Below, one piece after another: positions 22,904 to 35,207 of a DNA stretch of 64,000 bases. Made by a program: the position numbers and the translations under genes. Below the pieces are notes generated by a model, which was not told the DNA's origin, searched no databases, and was given only the letters and a program-made list of their open reading frames with translations. Every line of letters begins with the position of its first letter. Positions within the stretch are counted from its first letter, which is position 1. The stretch comes from Diphasiastrum complanatum (taxonomy: Eukaryota; Streptophyta; Lycopodiopsida; Lycopodiales; Lycopodiaceae): positions 27,329,192 through 27,393,191 of the forward strand of contig CM055097.1 in assembly GCA_029204225.1 (NCBI GenBank), given 5' to 3'.

Positions 22904-23827
22904 ATGATGGCGCAAAGAGGGGGCCAGATTGTGTTCGACCCAAAGATTGTGGAGCGGCTAGACGATAATAACTACTCAGATTGGTCGTGGCGTATGAAGA
23001 TCTTGTTGAAGGAGCAAGGCCTATGGAATATCGTCATGGGAGCAGAGAAGGAGCCAACTGATGAGGCGCCTGGCATAGCTGAAAGAAAGGAGCAGTTTCA
23101 AGAGCGATCAAGGTAGGCATATTCTATGATATGCCTGTCCCTAAATAGTCTGGTTGGATCGCAGGTGCAGGACGAGGATAGTGCACAAAGTGTTTGGGAG
23201 CACCTCAAAAATTTGTACCAAGGCACCGGACTAGGATCGAGAATCGTGCTCCATGGAGAGCTGACCCGCATGCATGCTAGAGAAGGGGAATCGGTGGCCA
23301 CGTACGTGGAGCGTTTTAGGACGACGTCAAGAAGACTGGCTGCCATGGGTCTGTTGATCGAGGATCAACAGCTAGCATGCATGTTTCTGGCAGGGCTACC
23401 ACCTTTTTTTGAGCCGCTCATAACGTCTCTGGAAGGACAGTATGCCGGAGATCGTGAAGGAGAACTGAACCTGTAGGTGGCAATTCAAAGGGTGCTCGAA
23501 GCGGACATGAGGCGGATGAAAGTGAGACCACAACCAGGGCAAGAGCACGCACTTTTTGTAAAAGGAGTGACAGCCAAGCAGAACACTGAAGCGAAATCTT
23601 CAGCCAAGAAGAAGACATTCTTTAAAAGAAAGGAAACAAGATGTTTCTTGTGTGATGGCGTGGACCATCTGTTGAAAGATTGTCCGATAAAAGCACAAGT
23701 AAAGGGCCTGAAGATCAAAGAAGCTGCAAATATGGCTGAGGAGGACAAGGAGGATGAAGGGGAAAGTGCATTAATGATGATCGATGAGTGGTCGCTCATG
23801 GCTAGAATCAAGCATCAGAGAGATTGA
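22904..23827 (+). pseudogene. Element F gag with zinc knuckle
   Basis: ATG at 22904 opens a Copia gag with the FDPKIVERLDDNNYSDWSWRM N-terminal pattern (target-binding leader before the UBN2-like domain). After a break at about 23116 the frame resumes from 23126 with VWEHLKNLYQGTG. A TAG at 23474 interrupts it, and it continues to CFLCDGVDHLLKDC (near 23643), a CCHC knuckle of C-x2-C-x4-H-x4-C spacing. A TGA at 23825-23827 separates it from protease. At least two of the stops could be single-base changes of sense codons. Confidence 0.85.
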
Positions 23828-23836
23828 GCAAACCAC

Positions 23837-26800
23837 ATGCTAATCAACAATCATGACAAGGACGAGGAGAAGGAACACGATGGTCAGTGGTTCCTAGACT
23901 CAGGTGCAACATCCCACATGACTCACGATCCCAGGATCTTCTCCACGATCAGAGAGCTGAATCCTCCCACTCAAATATGCATGGGAAACAATACATACAC
24001 GATAGTAGTTGGCATTGGAGAGGTGGCGATCGACCTATACCCCTCAGGAAGAGGAGTGTTGAAGAACGTTCTATATGCACCAGCTATTGGAAGAAACTTG
24101 ATCTCCGTCAGCAAGATCACCAAGATGGGCATAAAAGTAGCTTTCGAGGATGATGAATGCACCCTGACTGTGAAAAACGTGAGCGTCACAACAGGAAGAC
24201 ATGAAGGAAATCTCTATAAACTCAACTACAATAGTCTGACCCAGAATGACGAGCGGGCGTTCCTTGTAGAAGAGGACAATGATAGAGACAAATGGCACCG
24301 AAGGATGGGGCACATCTCATACCAGACGCACTTCAGGGACTACACAAATCAATGCAAGATTTCAAAGAGTAAAGGACCAAGTATGATACGATCTGACATG
24401 GAGGAGAATACATCAATGGGCAATTCAACGACTTCTGCAGAGAGGAAAATATTAGGCAAGAGTTCACGTGCCCCTACAATCCCCAGCAGAATGGTGTGAG
24501 CGAGAAAATGAATAGGACATTGCTGAACCTGGTCAGATGTATGCTCTATGAAAAACAATTGCCAAAGCACTTTTGGGCAGAGGCTGTCACCTGTGCGCCG
24601 TACCTGCACAATTGAGCTCCTAGTGAGAAGCTGAAATGGAAGACCCCAAGAGAAATGTGGACTGGATCAGAGCCTAACTTGAGCCATCTACAAACATTCG
24701 GATGCCTGTGTTTTGTTTTTGACAATGCACCCGGAAGGAAGAAGCTCGATCCAAGAGCCAAGAAGGGGATTTTTGTTGGGTATCCCTCCAACCAGAAAGG
24801 ATATCGTGTGTACATCCCTGAGAGTAGAAAAGTATTGGTTTCACGAGATGTAGAATTCAGAGAATCCGACAACTACTACAAGGATAACCCCAGTGAAGTT
24901 GACGATCCATCTACAGACCTTGTATTCCTCGAAATCAGGGAGAGGGATGAGCAAGGAATCAGCAGACGAGCAGTAACGAACCTCAACAAATTCATTCACG
25001 TGATTATGAGCCTCAACAGATTCGAAGATCCAGCAGAGTCAAGAAAGTTCCTCAGAGGTTCGATGACATGACGCTCATATGCGTAGAGAAGGACAACATA
25101 GTCCTGGAGCCTCAGAGCTTGCAGCAGGCAAAGGAGTCGAGACATTGGCCTAGCTGGAGGGAGGCAATGGAGAAAGAGATCCAAGCAATGAAAGATAATG
25201 AAGTTTGGAAGTTGGCCTCCTTGCCAAATGGGAGGAAGATCACTGGCTGCAAGTGGGTCTTCAAGCTGAAGGTTAGACTAGACGAAAGCATTAATCGGTT
25301 CAAGGCAAGGCTGGTGGCAAAGGGATACAATCAAGTGGAGGGAATCGACTTTAACGAGACCTATGCACCTGTTGTCCACATCGGAAGCGTGAGAATATTG
25401 CTGGCAATAGCCACCCAATTCAATTGGAAGGTATGGTAATCAGATGTTCAGACTGCATTCCTCAGCGACATACTCAAGGAGACCATCTATATGGCACAAG
25501 CCCCAGAATTTGAAGACGGAAGTAACCTGGTATGTTTGCTGTCCAAGGCGATATATGGTCTCAAGCAGGGATGCAGGGAATGGATCAAAAAATTCAATTC
25601 CACAGCAGAGCGACTCAAGCTTGTCAGATGCCATGTTGACAGTAGCACCTATGTGTACAATAGTGATGGTATTGTTGTTATTCTCGCAATTTATATTGAT
25701 GACATACTAATAATAGGAAATAGTGATGAGAAAATAGGTGAAGTTAAGTCAGCACTAGTTGGAGATTTCAAGATTAGAGACCTTGGAACAGTGTATCATT
25801 GTTTAGGAATGGAGATTGAAAGAGACCTTGACCTCAGTATCACTAGAATCAGCCAGAAGCGATATGTCAGAGAATTAATTGCTAGGTTCAAGATGGAGGA
25901 TGCAAATCCAGTTGCCAACCCCTCTGAAAAGGGGTTAGTTCTGACAAAAGAAATGTCTCCGGTACCCGAAGACGATAAGAATAAGATGGTTGATGTGCCC
26001 TTTAGAAGTCTAGTAGGGTCGCTCATGTATGCTGCTATGTGTACTCATCCAGACATTGCTTTTAGCATAAATCGAGTCAGTCAATTCAGTAGCAATCTAG
26101 GGTGGCAGCACAGGCTTGCAGCAAAACGGATTCTCCGCTATCTAAAAGGAACCATTGATCTGGAACTAACTTATCTCAGAGATTCAGGTTCATTGCAGGG
26201 CTTTGCTGACGCGGATTGGGGAGGGGATCTGGACACTAGGCAATCTACATCAGGATTTGTTTTCCTTATGAATGGGGGCCTGATCACCTAGGGAAGTTTA
26301 AAGCAAAAAAGTGTGGCACTTTTAACAAGTGAAGCGGAATATATGAGCTTCTGCCAAGCCACAAAGGAAGCAATTTGGATCCGGAATCTCATGAGCGAAT
26401 GGAGCTTTCAGCTCCCAGCTGTGGAGATTTTGAGCGACAACCAGGGTAGTATTTTTATTAGTAAAAATGGAGGTTCATGTCGTCGAGCTAAGCATATTGA
26501 CCTACAGTACTACTTCGTTAAGGAAGCAGTAGACGATGAGAAGGTGAGCATACGATATTGTCAGACGAAAAGAATGACAGCTGATGTAATGACAAAACCT
26601 TTGACAAGGGAGCTGCATGTGATACACACAGAGTCCATGGGCATAAGAATCTTCAGCGAGAGAGAGTGTGTTAAAGTGAACTCAGAAGCGCCGAAGCCCC
26701 CATGCAGACGTGTGAAAAGGATCAGCGGTGGCCAAACTACCTTAGAGCCCAACGGCCTGTCCCGATCAGCTGAAGGGGCTGCTGACGTAGACGATCCGGG

Positions 26801-26894
26801 AGACGACTATCTTGGCATCATACGCGTGTCCAAGAACGATCGTATCAAGAACTCCTGCAAGGCAAAGAGAGAGTCAGTGGCACGAACGAAGTGA
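23837..26894 (+). pseudogene. Element F pol: protease, deleted integrase, RT, RNase H
   Basis: Protease WFLDSGATSHMTHD is intact near 23890. The gag-pre-integrase box KWHRRMGHISYQ is followed within about 35 codons by the frame-shifted RSD segment, so most of the integrase core, including the first Asp, is gone. The post-catalytic part resumes near 24480 (PQQNGVSEKMNRT) with a TGA at about 24615. RT runs from 25068, with TAA at 25437-25439 where a Gln is expected before the SDVQTAFL motif, and YIDDILI near 25695. RNase H has a TAG at 26289-26291 where Trp is expected, then SEAEYMSF. The reading frame runs on into the 3' LTR to 26894. Confidence 0.9.
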
Positions 26895-27160
26895 AGGCTC
26901 AATCATATAAACAAAAATGTTAGACAGTAGAAAAATAGCTTGTAGCTTCTTTTGCTCAGAATTAATAAGAGTAGTCTTCCGTTTTCAGGTTTCTCTTCAG
27001 TTATGCATGTTTTCTCTGTCACCGCTTATGTAGCCGTTCTGGCATTTGCATCAAGATAATATATAGACTATTGTGCAATATATCATCCTTGTGTGCAATT
27101 GATCTGCTGCATGTGATTGAGATTCGTATCTATGATTTTGTTGAGTGTTGCAAGTCTTCA
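26669..27160 (+). repeat. 3' LTR of element F
   Basis: It begins TGTTAAAGTGAACTC directly after the purine tract and ends CAAGTCTTCA. It is homologous to 22295-22796 with about a dozen differences. Confidence 0.92.
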
Positions 27161-27161
27161 A

Positions 27162-27387
27162 ATCTTTTCTTTTTACTTGCCCATGACACTCTAGCATAAA
27201 TGAATCTATAGGGTAGGTGGCAAAAATAAGAGTAACACCCATCAGTATATTATACATCAAATAGTCCATGCTCATCTTTTCTTTTTACTTGCCCATGACA
27301 CTCTAGCATAAATGAATCTATAGGGTAGGTGGCAAAAATAAGAGTAACACCCACCAATATATTATACATCAAATAGTCCATGCTCAC
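27162..27387. repeat. Two tandem copies of a 113-bp unit
   Basis: ATCTTTTCTTTTTACTTGCC starts at 27162 and again at 27275. The units differ at about three positions near their ends. The first unit begins at the very edge of the 3' LTR of F. Nothing in it looks coding. Confidence 0.93.
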
Positions 27388-28491
27388 ACACAATACATCC
27401 AACTAATCCTCAAGGAAAGTAGGGCCCATGCTGCCTTGCACCACACACTTGCTCAAAGTGAGCTAAAGTCCAAAAAAAACGCACAAGCTTTGGGTCTTTG
27501 AGAAAAGCAATGTCAAACCAAATTAGAATGTACGACTCATGAGCATATCTCAAGAGCATCCGACATACTGAGTAAGCCATCCCTTATTTAACCCAACAAC
27601 ATGATCTTCAACGTTGATCACCCATGAAACTAGAGAAAAGCCTGCATTGTAATGGGAATGATATTTCTAGGATGATGTGATTCCCATTCCCACAAGCTTA
27701 TCTTTCACATATTAATCTTGCAAGCCCACAACATAAAACCAGCATTGACTTCTGCCTGCAGTCTGCATTCAGCGTGTCAACATCATTGTGAATACTCAAA
27801 CCTCATCACAATTCTTCAAAAAATAACATAATCGCATACAGATGACAGTTTCAAAATGGATACACTGCATTTATCTTGACTCTGAGAAGCATATCTAATT
27901 CGCATAGGAATGATAATCACGGTGGTACAATGTGTCTATACTGAGCCGGATGTACAGAGAAAATATTGACTACAATTTATGAGCTGCAAGTCTCAAGATA
28001 CTACTCTGTACTCGAATAGCAGCAATTGCAATCGCCAACAAATGTGAGTTTTATGGCTATCTTTCATCCTTATTGGTGTTTGTGGAATTCCAACATTCAA
28101 AAGGTTAATGGCATATGCTAGGACTCAGGAGCTACGGGTGTTTATGATCATTGATGTGAAAGGGCACATCCAAGGAGGCACTCACAGTTCACTCCAAAAA
28201 CCTCGGTTCTTCCAGTAAGCTCGATAAACTTTCATGCACCTGCTGGAATCAATGAATTCAGCTCATTTAACTTGTTTTGCTGTAAAACTCTTAAGCAATC
28301 AATGTATTCAGCTCATTTAACTTATTTTGCAGTAAAACTATTAACTTATAGCAGACTATCATAATCTGGCCTAAAAAATGAGCTCTAGCGTCTCATAGTA
28401 GAGGATAAAAAGAAACTCCAAATACATGCTTTGCTTGCACATATATGCTTGCAGGTTGCAGCAATATCAACTTTCTCTTCGGCTTGCTGAT
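27388..28491. other. Non-coding 3' flank of the MFS gene
   Basis: About 1.1 kb of AT-rich sequence without a credible ORF. It includes the presumed 3' UTR of the minus-strand transporter (just below 28492). A short imperfect direct repeat (CAGCTCATTTAACTTRTTTTGC) occurs at about 28258 and 28309. Confidence 0.5.
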
Positions 28492-30274
28492 TCACTTGTT
28501 ATGATTTAATATCTGATGTTTGTAGAATCCACGTGTTCTCGCAGTTAAAATCAAACTGAGTAAACAAGCAAACATGCTGAAAGTCGCCATGATGAAAAAG
28601 GAAAGTCGGTAGCATTGAACTCCATAGCAAAGACGGGCTCGTTTTTGTGTAAATTGTACAAGAATTGATGAACCTCTTTTGTGGAATATGGCATGCACGG
28701 CATGCTGCTTATTAGCTTCACGGTCATATAGATAACCAGCCACACGCACTGATAGAATATAAGATCCAAGAGGACTTGCCAGAGTTGCGAAACTGTAAAA
28801 GGTTCCAAAGAACTTCAAACCAAAGATCTCAGATACCATAGCTGTCATAACCGGCCACTGAGCTCCGTAGCACATTCCCACCAACATAGATCCCACATAA
28901 AATGAGCCAGGAAGATTGAAAGCAAAGACTAGTTGGCTTGCGCATAAGATAGCTAGTATCACTGCGAAGGACAGTGGCCTGGGGGCACCTTTCCTCTGAA
29001 AAAAGAGCTCTGAAGCAAAGCCGAATCCAACTCTACCGATGAAACCCCAAATATTAAGTAGGGATACTGCTGTGGTCACATGAACTTGCGAGTAACCCAG
29101 AGAGGAGCCAATTTGCCCCATATTTTGAATCACCATCACTCCAGCGCCGAAACCACAGGTTAAAGCTGCGAAAATGATCCATAAATCTAGACCCATCAGA
29201 GCTTGTAAAATCGTGTAATTATCGCCTCTGCTCGGCTGATTCCTCACTCCTGTCAGAAAGTCGTATAACTTGAAATGCCTCCGGATCGGACTACACGACA
29301 CTTCTTCACGTGGATTGCTGGAATTTTGGTCTTTTGAACAGATCTCAGACAGTAAAGGGGTGTGGGAACTAACTGAATGGCTGGCGTTCTGGTAGGAGGG
29401 TTCTGAATTTTCCACCACAGGGTCTTCTACAATCTGCTCATCTTCATTTTGCTCTCTCTCAGAGCTTTGGGGTGAGAAATCGGATCGGAAGACCACAATT
29501 AATGGTAGAAAAAGTATGACAATCATGAAAGCAGCAATAATTTCGTTAGCTATATGACTCACTTTGTCAAAATTTTGCACAAAATTTACCACCCAGAAGA
29601 ACAGCCGCACTCAAAAACAAATAAAGTCTTTGCGTCTCATTCTCCCCCCTATGTCGAGGCAAGGGGCGGATGAAAACCATGAGTAGTAGATACACGGTGG
29701 CTGGAAGCCAAGCAGCTAGAAGGACATAGGAGCTTGGGTTATTTCCATAAATTGCCAGGTAGATTTGCGTACGCAGAGCCCCACTCAACCCAATAAAGCC
29801 CTTCAGTAATCCGATTACCATCCCTCTGCTGCCCGAGAAGTTCTGTACAGATGTTACAAGAACAGCAGTGCTGACAAATGCCCCAGAATTACCTGCTACA
29901 AAATGGTAGAAACACATCTGCCAGATCTGAGGGCGAGGAATTTTTTTTGTGATAGCAAGCCAAATCATGAGAAACCCAAAAATGTTCAACCCTGAGCCAG
30001 CTAAGATGGCCGACCATTCCCCTAAGTAGTCATTGATCAGCCCAGGAACAATTCCCAGATATAAGGATGAAAAAAATGCGATTGTATCCAGAGTCTGCTG
30101 ATTGTAATTCAGAGATGTTTTCATGAACTGAGAGTAGACACCGAAGGAATAGAATGCACCAACACTAGACATGAAAAGGAAAGCTGCTACAAGCATCATC
30201 CATCTGCTTTTGCCAATCCTGTTCGCAGCAGTTCGAAGAGCTGCCATGAAACCCATTTGCTTGCTATTTATCAC
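28492..30274 (-). pseudogene. Nodulin-like (NFD4-type) MFS membrane transporter, one frameshift
   Basis: This is the only ordinary host gene in the window. The N-terminal frame (30274-29567) has the nodulin-like MFS start: SRWMMLVAAFLFMSSVGAFY, then SSLYLGIVPGLINDYLG, NIFGFLMIWLAITKK and SRGMVIGLLKGFIGLSGA. The C-terminal frame (about 29600-28492) has helix VSHIANEIIAAFMIVILFL, an acidic loop, then QALMGLDLWIIFAALTCGFG, NIWGFIGRVGFGFASE, PVMTAMVSEIFGLKFFGTFY and a tail CYRLSFFIMATFS...ARTRGFYK. Together they cover a normal length of roughly 590 residues with about 12 membrane segments. The frames change near 29575-29610 by one base. An intron there is not evident. It may be a true pseudogene or a sequencing error. 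The family is placed in cell or organelle membranes, and substrates are mostly unknown. The start at 30274 is the first Met; one a few codons later is equally possible. Confidence 0.85.
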
Positions 30275-31646
30275 TCCTCCAACGCTTATTATATGCCATC
30301 TCCTCTTTCCATTTCATGGCAATTGTCCATTTCATGGCAATTGTGAGGAGTGATATCTGACACATGACATCATCCGATTGGCTATGCAAAGGCAGATTTT
30401 GAGACATAGCAAAGGTTTTAAATCGTTTTTAATCTCCACCGTAGATCTACAACTGGTATGTGTGGTATTCGTCATCCGGCGGTGGGCTACGTGGTGTAGC
30501 CACACCCTCACTGCATTTTTTATTTGTATTTTCGATTTTTGTGAGTTAAACATGTGGCAATTTTAAATAAATTGGCTATTTCTATGAATTTTTCATAGCT
30601 ACTGCTTTTTTGTTTTTTTTGTTACTTTTCAAATACTTATAGTTATTTTGATTAAGGAATTTCGGATTATCAAGAGATTGACAAGTGGTTTTCCAATTGT
30701 TGTGGTCTTTGATTTTGGGTTTTGGGTTTTTGAACTACGTGCTTCCTGAAGTTTCGTTCATCACGTTTCTTGCCTTTTTCTAACCTGCTCGTTGTACCTG
30801 CATGCTGCATGCATGGTGATGAGTAAGGCCAATATCACAGTCACTAAATCCACGTTCACAGAGGACATAGCTTCTGCTCTGGCAAGAAGAAGATGAACTA
30901 CACAAATTCATGCTGCAGGGATCTTCCACAAAGTGAGTTAGAATCTAGATCCAAGAACACATGGAGGCTTGAAATGCAATTGACCTTGAAGGATATGACT
31001 GTATAATGTCGTGCAGCTTCGATGGAATTTCAGATCAGAGGTTACCTCTCATCTGCGAAATGTCTTATCTGAAAAGTCTCATCTCGATGAATTTGTGTAG
31101 TAAAACGTCAAATAAATCTAGAGATGTCGGCTTTGGAGGTTGATGGAACTTGCGCTTGTACCGATCCATAGATCCAAAGCGACATATGTCTTTAGTTACT
31201 CTATGAACGGGAACAGTTGCTGAGGGGCAGCGGCCGTTTGGTGGCACGGTTGCCACATGTTGTTTGATCTTCCCATCTGTTGTCCCGTTATATGAGGGCT
31301 GTGTCTGTGGTTGCGGATGTGATTTGGCATCTTTGGGTGCGTCTATGATTTGGCAAGCACAAATGGCAGAACATAATTTGGTCATTTCAATTAGCGGAGG
31401 TGATTGTTAAACAAAGCTTGAAAATATCATGTCTGCAACAACGCCATATTTCCATTTTTAGTATCAGACAATATATCGATACAAGCATAGGCAGGCATTG
31501 TTGCCCATTCGGAATTGCTTGTTAATCTTATTATTATAATTATGGTTGGCAATTGCTTCATCCTACAATTTTCATCAGGTTTTGATATTCCAAAACAGAG
31601 AGTTTCAGATGGTTTCTCAGGCTTGATCCGACGGCAAGACAATTGT
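30275..31646. other. Upstream flank of the MFS gene, no gene seen
   Basis: The first 100 bp includes a short tandem (CATTTCATGGCAATTGT twice near 30307-30343). The rest is AT-rich with T-runs. A 106-codon minus-strand ORF at 31065-31385 shows no recognisable domain and is probably accidental. Confidence 0.5.
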
Positions 31647-32460
31647 GGCTTCTAGATGTCTATCCGTCTCCTCAAGTCTCCACTTCCGTCGTAGAGACTT
31701 ACAATAGTGTTCTTTCAACTTGTTCATGTCATTAGACATAGAGTGTCGCACTAACACCAACCTCAACTGACCAGTCTCGCAAGTTATATCATCTTTGACA
31801 GCGATTTAATAGAGCTCTCATAGACATAACCGTTAATTCAAACCAACTTGGTTCTTTATTTTCTCAATCCATTTCATGCTTTTGTTGTATGCTCCTGTGA
31901 TATCAGCTGAGAAAGCTTATCATGAGCCACTCTCAGTTGCAAAGATCATAGGCAGTGCCTTTGAACCTTTCTCCCATGATGGCAAAGTGTGATGATGTGT
32001 TCCTTGCCATGACAAATTATGCATGGCTTGTTGTCTGATGTATCGTAGAGATGTGGTTCCAAAATATTTGAACACTGCAGTGGGAACGATCAAGACCAAG
32101 AGGACTACCCAATTCAAAGATTGGTGTCATACATGATTCAAATGTAGAATCAACTACCAGCCTCTTGCAGTAGTTCTAGGTTGTCATCTAGCAAAGGTGC
32201 AAAGAGCAATCTACATGATATCCAACTCCACTAGTGACGCTGAAGTATTTTTGAGAATTAATCACAAGTTTGATCTAATGTACGCAAAGCATGCTTTGTG
32301 CGTTAGTACATTAGCGAGGGAATGGAGTAGGGTGAATTCTCTGAGGCCAGAGAAGGATCTAGCAGCACTTGAAAAGGACTATGAAGAGATGGGTGCTGAG
32401 TCTGCTGAGGGTGAGGGTGAGGGTGAAGCTGAAGGAAAGGAGTACTGGATTTACTCCTAA
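31647..32460 (+). pseudogene. Alpha-tubulin pseudogene (processed-looking, C-terminal half)
   Basis: Translated pieces run in alpha-tubulin order across several frames. Near 31661 is YPSPQVSTSVVETYNSVLST. Near 31737 are LDIE...TNTNLN and QVISSLT, near 31846 FQTNLV, near 31890 [13 protein letters not shown], near 32010 MACCLMYR and DVVPK. Near 32197 is VQRAIYMISNSTS, then HKFDLMYAK, and finally DLAALEKDYEE-GAESAEGEGEGE with an acidic tail. About 70 bp is missing between the first two blocks, and several frameshifts and stops are present. No introns are visible, which fits a retroposed copy. No poly(A) tail or flanking duplication was identified. It is non-functional. Confidence 0.93.
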
Positions 32461-35207
32461 ATTGCATGACTATTAATCCGTTTTCAACAAGTCTAAGATC
32501 AACAAGCAATTCAATAGTTTTGATGATCATTAGCGTTCAAAAGAATATGTATATGCTTGCACCTCAACATGAGTTTCACAATTAAACATATGACTTCAAT
32601 GTTCAGCTATTCTATGTCATTTTTTTCCTATCACATTATAGTTTCATACTCTAGACTTTGCTTTAATTTCCTAGTTTGGGATAGGAGATATGATGAGGAT
32701 TGCCAAAAGAGCTTCTAACTATAGCTATAACTAGTCTAAGTAGGGGGTTGTGTCTAGTAGCTTGGTACTCAAATCATGCAAATGTTTAAAATAAACAGCA
32801 CTTGATGGTTACAAATTTCCAAGATTGATCTTATGTACTAAAAATACTAAAGGTGTGTGTGTCATTTGTGGTAAATGAATGGGAATTACTATGAAATCAT
32901 TTGGACTTCTAAAAAGTTAGAAATAGGAAATAGAAATCAAATTTTTAGTACTCATCAATATAAGACATACAACAAGGAAATATATAAAGATCTAGGAGCT
33001 CAAGACCTTTCCTAAAATAGAAGCTTGAAACACGTTAGATAACACATAGATGCTCGATCATGGTGTGGGTGTCAAGAGTGAAGCAACTTATATGTCTACT
33101 CAATTCACCTTATATGTAGATTTGATGCTACATGAGACGTCTAGCTAGTTATTGATCAAGACACCATGTCAATACAAATACATCTCATATCTACATTGTC
33201 TTTTACAATTATGCCATATATGGCACACAATTAGATCATGTTTGGACAAACATACAAAATTCAATAAATTTATTTGGAACTACATACACTCATTGGTCAG
33301 ATCATTCACCAATATATTATATGTGTGAATGATAAACACCTTATAAAAAAACTTTACCAGCGTGCAGTTTATTGCATGTTGCAAAGGTAGGGCCATGTGG
33401 CTTGCCACAATGCACTTGTTTTTCAGTAGTCATCCATAATTATTTTATGGGAATTGTAAGGTAGTGAGTTACCGTCCAACCACTTGTCCAACTTTTTATA
33501 TACAAAAACTTTAAAGAAAAACAAGGACTATGTGGTACTTTACCACAAAGGTCTTGCCATGTCATATTGTCGTACTTTTATTTTATGTGAATCCTACAAT
33601 TTTAGCATTATGGGAAGGCATTTGTGACATAATATGAATATAATAAGTTAAAAATTAGATTTAAAAGTGTGTGAAAAATTGCTGTGCGCAATGGATTTAT
33701 ATTTTGATTCTAAAATATGTGCCTGATATTCATAAGTTTGTATTGTATAATTAAAAATTTGATATTAGTTTGTTGTAAGTTTTGAATAGAGATTTAAAAG
33801 TCACAACAAATTGATAAGATTAGTTGATGATTATAACTTCATTGTATTAGACAACATAATCCATGATTGATTATGATAGTATATTATTTTTTCAATATGA
33901 TTGTAGTTGATTTTGTTTGAAAAGATGTAAAATAATGGAAAATTACATCATGATTTTGTCCATCACTAATGGTTTGATTATTACTTGAAGGTGATTGTTG
34001 AAATATGATATCATTGAGCAATGACTTTGTGAACGTCTTTGTAATGCGAGAAGCTTAATATGATGTGGATTTGATAGAAATAGAAGTTACTACATGAGGT
34101 AGTGAAATGCAACACGTTAGTTGCTCAAAGCAACACGTTAGTTACTCAAAGCAACAAGTTGCCTAAAAATTAGATGCAAGGATTTAATGTAAATAAAAAA
34201 ATTGGAGAGGGATGTAAGGAAACTTTAAAGACACTTGGAAACATATACTTCAAATATACTCTTCGAATGTATATGTGCAAATAGATCTAAAGGGATATGC
34301 ATAAGTTGAACCAAATTGGCATTCATGTTTGTTGCAAATTGTCCATATGTGGTAAAGTTGGGAATTGTATAGAGTTGTTACCTCTTTGAAAAGTATTTGT
34401 AGTCCATGGTAGGCCATGAAATTTAGTAGTAATTGTGTAAATAAACTGGACTTTAGAATATCAATATTTACGTCACCTATTACACTCAATGTAGGAACAT
34501 TTGAGGGTATTGTTTGGAGAACGTTGTTGAGAATTTGCGGTAGCGATTTGATATTTGCTTTTGGATGCTTTGTACGTAGCTATTATGTGCATGTGGAATT
34601 ATGTGCCTTCATTGAATGTTGCATGTGTTATTTCAATGTCGTTGTGTGTTGAATCTTGTGGCTTTACGGAGTATTTTGTGTTGGCTTGTTAAAAATTACA
34701 TTTCCAGTAGACGAAAAGTTATCGATATGTGTGGAAAGTAGACCATGCTTGTGTGTTTTTTATGCGTTTCTTGTAAACAATGTATATTGGAATTCATTAA
34801 GAAGTTAGTAGATTTTAGGTCAATGTAGAAACAGTTCAAAAACCAAAATTGCCCTTATTTTCGCCTTCTTTAGCCTATTTTGGCCAAACAAAAGGCTATA
34901 GCCTCCAAACGAAGGGCGTCTTGACTGTAATTGCAAGTACGGTACACCAAAATAGAGTGATTGCCACAGAGAAAGTGTTCGGAGCACGTCAGAAGTGATT
35001 TCACCATTCCACTGGGCAGGTAGTTGGTAGTTGGTGACGAGAAGCATTTTGGAAAGCGACGCCAGTTTGGCTTTCAATTTGGCGAGTGAGCGGTGGGTGG
35101 CCTGGTAAGCCAAAAATTGCAGGTCATTATTTGTGAATTTCTGACATCACAATTGGCTTCGGCATACACTTTATAGCCTACAGGTGGAGTTTCAAGCAGT
35201 TTGGAGA
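32461..35207. other. AT-rich intergenic region
   Basis: No coding or RNA gene is supported in these 2.7 kb. A minus-strand 97-codon ORF at 34820-35113 has no recognised domain. The last 100 bp leads into gag of element D, but no matching 5' LTR for D was found here. Confidence 0.5.
34110..34160. repeat. 21-bp tandem repeat, about 2.5 copies
   Basis: CAACACGTTAGTTGCTCAAAG at 34110 is repeated at 34131 with one substitution and then partly at 34152. It lies in AT-rich intergenic DNA. Confidence 0.85.

Larger units (their letters stand above)
22295..27160 (+). mobile_element. Copia retrotransposon F (4.9 kb, degenerate)
   Basis: LTRs of about 500 bp (22295-22796 and 26669-27160) start TGTTAAAGTGAACTC and end CAAGTCTTCA. 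A purine run GCGAGAGAGAG precedes the 3' LTR. The flanks GATCT (22290-22294) and AATCT (27161-27165) agree at four of five bases, a probable decayed target duplication. Sequence after the 5' LTR (GGTTATGGGCCCA) may be the primer site. The coding region is a Copia gag-pol with stops and an integrase deletion. Confidence 0.93.

Noticed and set aside
27162-27387. CRISPR-like or satellite array
   Set aside because: Only two long direct units without spacers, in a plant nuclear context. A simple tandem duplication explains it.
31065-31385. 106-codon minus-strand ORF
   Set aside because: No recognisable domain, promoter or conservation evidence. Treated as chance.
34820-35113. 97-codon minus-strand ORF next to element D
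   Set aside because: No recognised domain. Probably part of a degraded retroelement leader or chance.
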